Shown: positions 14,599 to 16,851 of the stretch, one piece after another
Numbering within the stretch: the first letter of the stretch is position 1
Layout: each line of letters opens with the position of its first letter
NCBI GenBank assembly: GCA_035565675.1
Contig: DATMSA010000058.1
Coordinates: forward strand, 1-16,851
Origin: Capillimicrobium sp035565675
GTDB lineage: Bacteria; Actinomycetota; Thermoleophilia; Solirubrobacterales; Solirubrobacteraceae
DNA length: 16,851 nt
Direction of reading: 5' to 3'
The notes under the pieces: model-generated
What the model saw: only the letters and a program-made list of their open reading frames with translations
Told to the model about the DNA's origin: nothing
The model's database searches: none
Made by a program: the position numbers and the translations under genes

Positions 14599-15884
14599 CC
14601 GCCGCCGAGCAGGCCGTCCTCGACGCCGTCGAGCGCCGTCGCGACGACCTCGTGGCGCTCGCCGCCCGGCTGGTCGCCTTCGACACCACGGCCGGCGCCG
14701 GCACCGGCCAGGAGGCCGCGCTCCAGGAGCACCTCGCCGCGCGCCTGCGCGATGCCGGGCTCGTCACCGATCTGTGGGTCCCCGGCGACGACGTCGTCGC
14801 CGGCAGCCGCCAGGTCCCCGCCGGTTTCACGTTCGCCGGCCGCCCGCAGCTCGCCGCCCGCCTGCCCGGCCGGGGCGGCGGGCCCAGCCTGCTGTTCAAC
14901 GGCCACGTCGACGTCGTCCCGGCCGGCGACCCCGGCGCCTGGACCACGCCGCCGTTCGTGCCCGACGTCCGCGACGGGCGCCTGTACGGCCGCGGCGCCT
15001 GCGACATGAAGGGCGGCGTCGCGGCGATGGTCGTCGCGGCCGAGGTCCTCGCCGAGCACGCCGCGCTCGCCGGCGACCTCGTCGTCTGCACGGTCACCGA
15101 CGAGGAGGAGACCGGCGCGGGCGGCATCGCCGCCGTCGCCCGCGGCGTGCGCGCCGACGCCGGCATGATCCCGGAGCCGACGAGCTTCGACGCATGGGTG
15201 GCCTGCCGCGGCGACGTCATCGCCGAGGTCACCGTCCACGGCCGCCTCGGTCACGCCGGCATCGAGCACCCGCCCGGCGACGCCGTCAACGCGATCGACA
15301 AGGCGCACGTCGTCATGACCGCGCTGCAGCGGCTGCACGACGAGCGCCGCGCGCGGCCCGACCACCGCCACCCGTACCTGTCGCCCGGCCACGTGATCCC
15401 GACCCGCATCCGCGGCGGCGACTGGCCGGTGAACGTCCCCGACGACTGCACGATCACCTACCACGTCGCCTACCTGCCCGCCCACGCCGACGCCGGCGGG
15501 TGGGGGACCGCGGTCGAGGCCGAGGTCGAGGCGGCGATCCGCGAGGCCGCCGTCCACGACGCGTGGCTGGCCGACCACCCGCCGCAGGTGCGCTGGCTCG
15601 TCGACATCCCCGCCGCCGAGGTCGCGCCCGACGCCCCGATCGTCGACGTCGCGCTCGGCGCCGGCGCCGACGTGGGGCGCGCGGGCGCCCGCGCCGGGCT
15701 GGACTCGTGGCACGACGGCGCCACGTTCACCCGCTTCGGCGCCACGCCCGCGATCGCCGTCGGGCCGCCGTCGATCGACCGCGCCCACACCGTCGACGAG
15801 TCCGTGGCGGTCCAGGATCTGGTGGACTGCGCGAAGCTGTACGCGCTCGCCGCCCTGCGCTTCTGCGGCTCGGCGGAGGGGTAG
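14595..15884 (+). CDS. M20-family metallopeptidase / amidohydrolase (ArgE/DapE-like)
   Basis: A 429-residue zinc amidohydrolase of the ArgE/DapE/ACY1 group, which cleaves N-acyl amino acids or peptides. Metal and catalytic residues are complete. FNGHVDVVP has His104 and Asp106, and YGRGACDMKGG has Asp137. TDEEETG has catalytic Glu170 and metal Glu171. IPEPTS has Glu194, and AHTVDES has His398. The dimerisation domain lies at about residues 205-330 (HGRLGHAGIEHPPGDAVNAI). No signal peptide, so cytoplasmic. It could be annotated as acetylornithine deacetylase or succinyl-diaminopimelate desuccinylase, but motifs cannot choose. The tight coupling to a GCS2-type ligase and a diiron protein suggests a substrate made by that ligase (a gamma-glutamyl or acylated amine) rather than arginine or lysine synthesis. 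This is an inference. Confidence 0.92.
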   Translation: MTAAEQAVLDAVERRRDDLVALAARLVAFDTTAGAGTGQEAALQEHLAARLRDAGLVTDLWVPGDDVVAGSRQVPAGFTFAGRPQLAARLPGRGGGPSLLFNGHVDVVPAGDPGAWTTPPFVPDVRDGRLYGRGACDMKGGVAAMVVAAEVLAEHAALAGDLVVCTVTDEEETGAGGIAAVARGVRADAGMIPEPTSFDAWVACRGDVIAEVTVHGRLGHAGIEHPPGDAVNAIDKAHVVMTALQRLHDERRARPDHRHPYLSPGHVIPTRIRGGDWPVNVPDDCTITYHVAYLPAHADAGGWGTAVEAEVEAAIREAAVHDAWLADHPPQVRWLVDIPAAEVAPDAPIVDVALGAGADVGRAGARAGLDSWHDGATFTRFGATPAIAVGPPSIDRAHTVDESVAVQDLVDCAKLYALAALRFCGSAEG

Positions 15885-15889
15885 GGAGA
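15884..15889 (+). promoter_or_regulatory. ribosome binding site deciding the GTG start of the diiron protein
   Basis: GGGAGA begins at the last base of the M20 stop codon and ends five bases before GTG 15895. The in-frame ATG at 15904 would be 14 bases away, so GTG is preferred. Confidence 0.6.
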
Positions 15890-15894
15890 CCCAC

Positions 15895-16851
15895 GTGTCA
15901 CGGATGCCTTCGCCACGCGGCCCGCTCAGCGAGCTGCTCCTCGATCGCCTCGCCACCGCGCCCGGCCGGCTCTTCGCCGCGCCCGAGCCCGGCGACGCCG
16001 AGGACCTTCACCTCTCCCTGTACCTCTGCTACGAGCTGCACTACCGCGGCCTGCCCGGCGTCGACGACCGCTGGGAGTGGCAGCCCACCCTGCTCGAGGT
16101 CCGCGCCCGCCTCGAGGAGCGCTTCGAGGCCGAGCTGCTCGAGGCCGTCCCGCGCGTGCGCGAGGACGTCGCCCCCGAGGAGATGGACCTCGCCCTGCGC
16201 GACGTCGAGGACGCCGACGACGGCCCGTCGCTCTCGCGCCACCTCGAGCGCCACGGCACGCTGGAGCAGTTCCGCGAGTTCCTCGTGCACCGCTCCGCCT
16301 ACCAGCTCAAGGAGGCCGACCCGCACTCGTGGGCGCTCCCGCGCCTGTGGGGCCCGCCCAAGGCGGCGCTCGTCGAGATCCAGGGCGACGAGTACGGCGG
16401 CGGGCGGCCCGAGCGCATCCACGCGGAGCTGTTCGCCCGCTCGATGGCCGCGCTGGGCCTCGACCGCGAGTACGGCGCCTACCTCGACCACCTGCCCGCG
16501 GTCACGCTGCGCACCGTGAACCTCATGTCGCTGTGCGGCCTGCACCGCCGCCTGCGCGGCGCGATCGTCGGCCACCTCGCGCTGTTCGAGATGACCTCGT
16601 CGATCCCCAACCGCCGCTACGGCGACGGGCTGCGCCGCCTCGGCCAGGGCGCGGACGCGACCGAGTTCTTCGACGAGCACGTGGAGGCCGACGCCGTCCA
16701 CGAGGCGGTCGCCGCCGTCGACCTCGCCGGCGGCCTGGTGCGCCAGGACCCGGCGCTGGCCACCGACGTGCTGTGGGGCGCGCGCTGCCTGGCGCGCGTC
16801 GAGGCCGACTGGGGCGAGGCGGTGCTCGACGCCTGGGAGCGCGGCTCGTCG
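15895..16851 (+). CDS. haem-oxygenase-like iron-containing redox enzyme, 3' partial
   Basis: The frame is open for 319 codons to the window end. The sequence resembles the iron-containing redox enzyme family (haem oxygenase-like fold, PF14518 type): YELHYRG (46-51), FLVHRSAYQLKEADPHSWALPRL (129-151) and LVEIQGDEYGGG (159-170). FEMTSSIPNRRY (231-242) and DEHVEADAVHE (260-270) follow. The last contains His262-x3-Asp266-x2-His269, the spacing of the third-helix ligands in haem-oxygenase-like diiron oxidases such as CADD. Glu161, Glu166 and Glu232 are candidates for the other ligands. Members of this fold oxidise fatty acids, amino acids or arginine derivatives, and the substrate here is unknown. 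The gene follows the M20 gene with 10 bases between, so it belongs to the ligase operon. The C-terminus is outside the window, where some relatives have a CDGSH-type neighbour. Confidence 0.88.
   Translation, partial: MSRMPSPRGPLSELLLDRLATAPGRLFAAPEPGDAEDLHLSLYLCYELHYRGLPGVDDRWEWQPTLLEVRARLEERFEAELLEAVPRVREDVAPEEMDLALRDVEDADDGPSLSRHLERHGTLEQFREFLVHRSAYQLKEADPHSWALPRLWGPPKAALVEIQGDEYGGGRPERIHAELFARSMAALGLDREYGAYLDHLPAVTLRTVNLMSLCGLHRRLRGAIVGHLALFEMTSSIPNRRYGDGLRRLGQGADATEFFDEHVEADAVHEAVAAVDLAGGLVRQDPALATDVLWGARCLARVEADWGEAVLDAWERGSS

Overview
The window is very GC-rich (third codon positions almost all G or C), densely packed and bacterial. It carries actinobacterial-type genes: short or overlapping gene junctions, many GTG starts, a cytoplasmic copper amine oxidase, and a TANNNT box placed right in front of an ATG. 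I infer a high-GC actinobacterium, plausibly of the Thermoleophilia/Solirubrobacterales type. That placement rests on gene style and protein look, not on a marker gene. No tRNA, rRNA, CRISPR, insertion sequence or phage gene was seen.

Region 1 (2-1662, plus strand) has two alpha/beta hydrolases. The first is cut by the window edge, has an Asp at the nucleophile elbow and lacks the usual C-terminal catalytic His. The second is a complete HSL-type (family IV) esterase. Region 2 (1764-8123, plus) is a six-gene operon for a molybdenum hydroxylase of the CO dehydrogenase-like family, in the order coxS-coxL-coxM-coxD-coxE-coxG. Every start overlaps the preceding stop by 4 or 8 bases. The large subunit has AIRGAGR instead of the Cys-containing form I loop, so it is a form II (CoxL-like) enzyme of unknown substrate rather than a proven CO dehydrogenase. 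coxD has no ATG, GTG or TTG in a sensible place and probably starts at CTG.

Region 3 (8120-9277) is a 7Fe ferredoxin on the minus strand, converging on coxG so tightly that one CTAG palindrome supplies both stop codons. Divergent from it is an HTH regulator with a C-terminal Cys cluster like SufR, and the two share a 95-base promoter region with a dyad. Region 4 (9086-11235, minus) is a copper/topaquinone amine oxidase followed by a small membrane ORF joined to it by TGATG.

Region 5 (11390-12564, plus) is a probably leaderless pair, a 63-residue protein and a six-helix membrane protein, both of unknown function. A 191-base convergent gap with hairpins follows. Region 6 (12756-13466, minus) is a HemK/PrmC-like methyltransferase, starting almost on top of a divergent operon (13459-16851, plus). 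That operon encodes a GCS2/YbdK-type carboxylate-amine ligase, an M20 amidohydrolase and a haem-oxygenase-like diiron protein that runs off the window. Its combination of ligation, deacylation and diiron oxidation is the best candidate for an uncharacterised small-molecule pathway.
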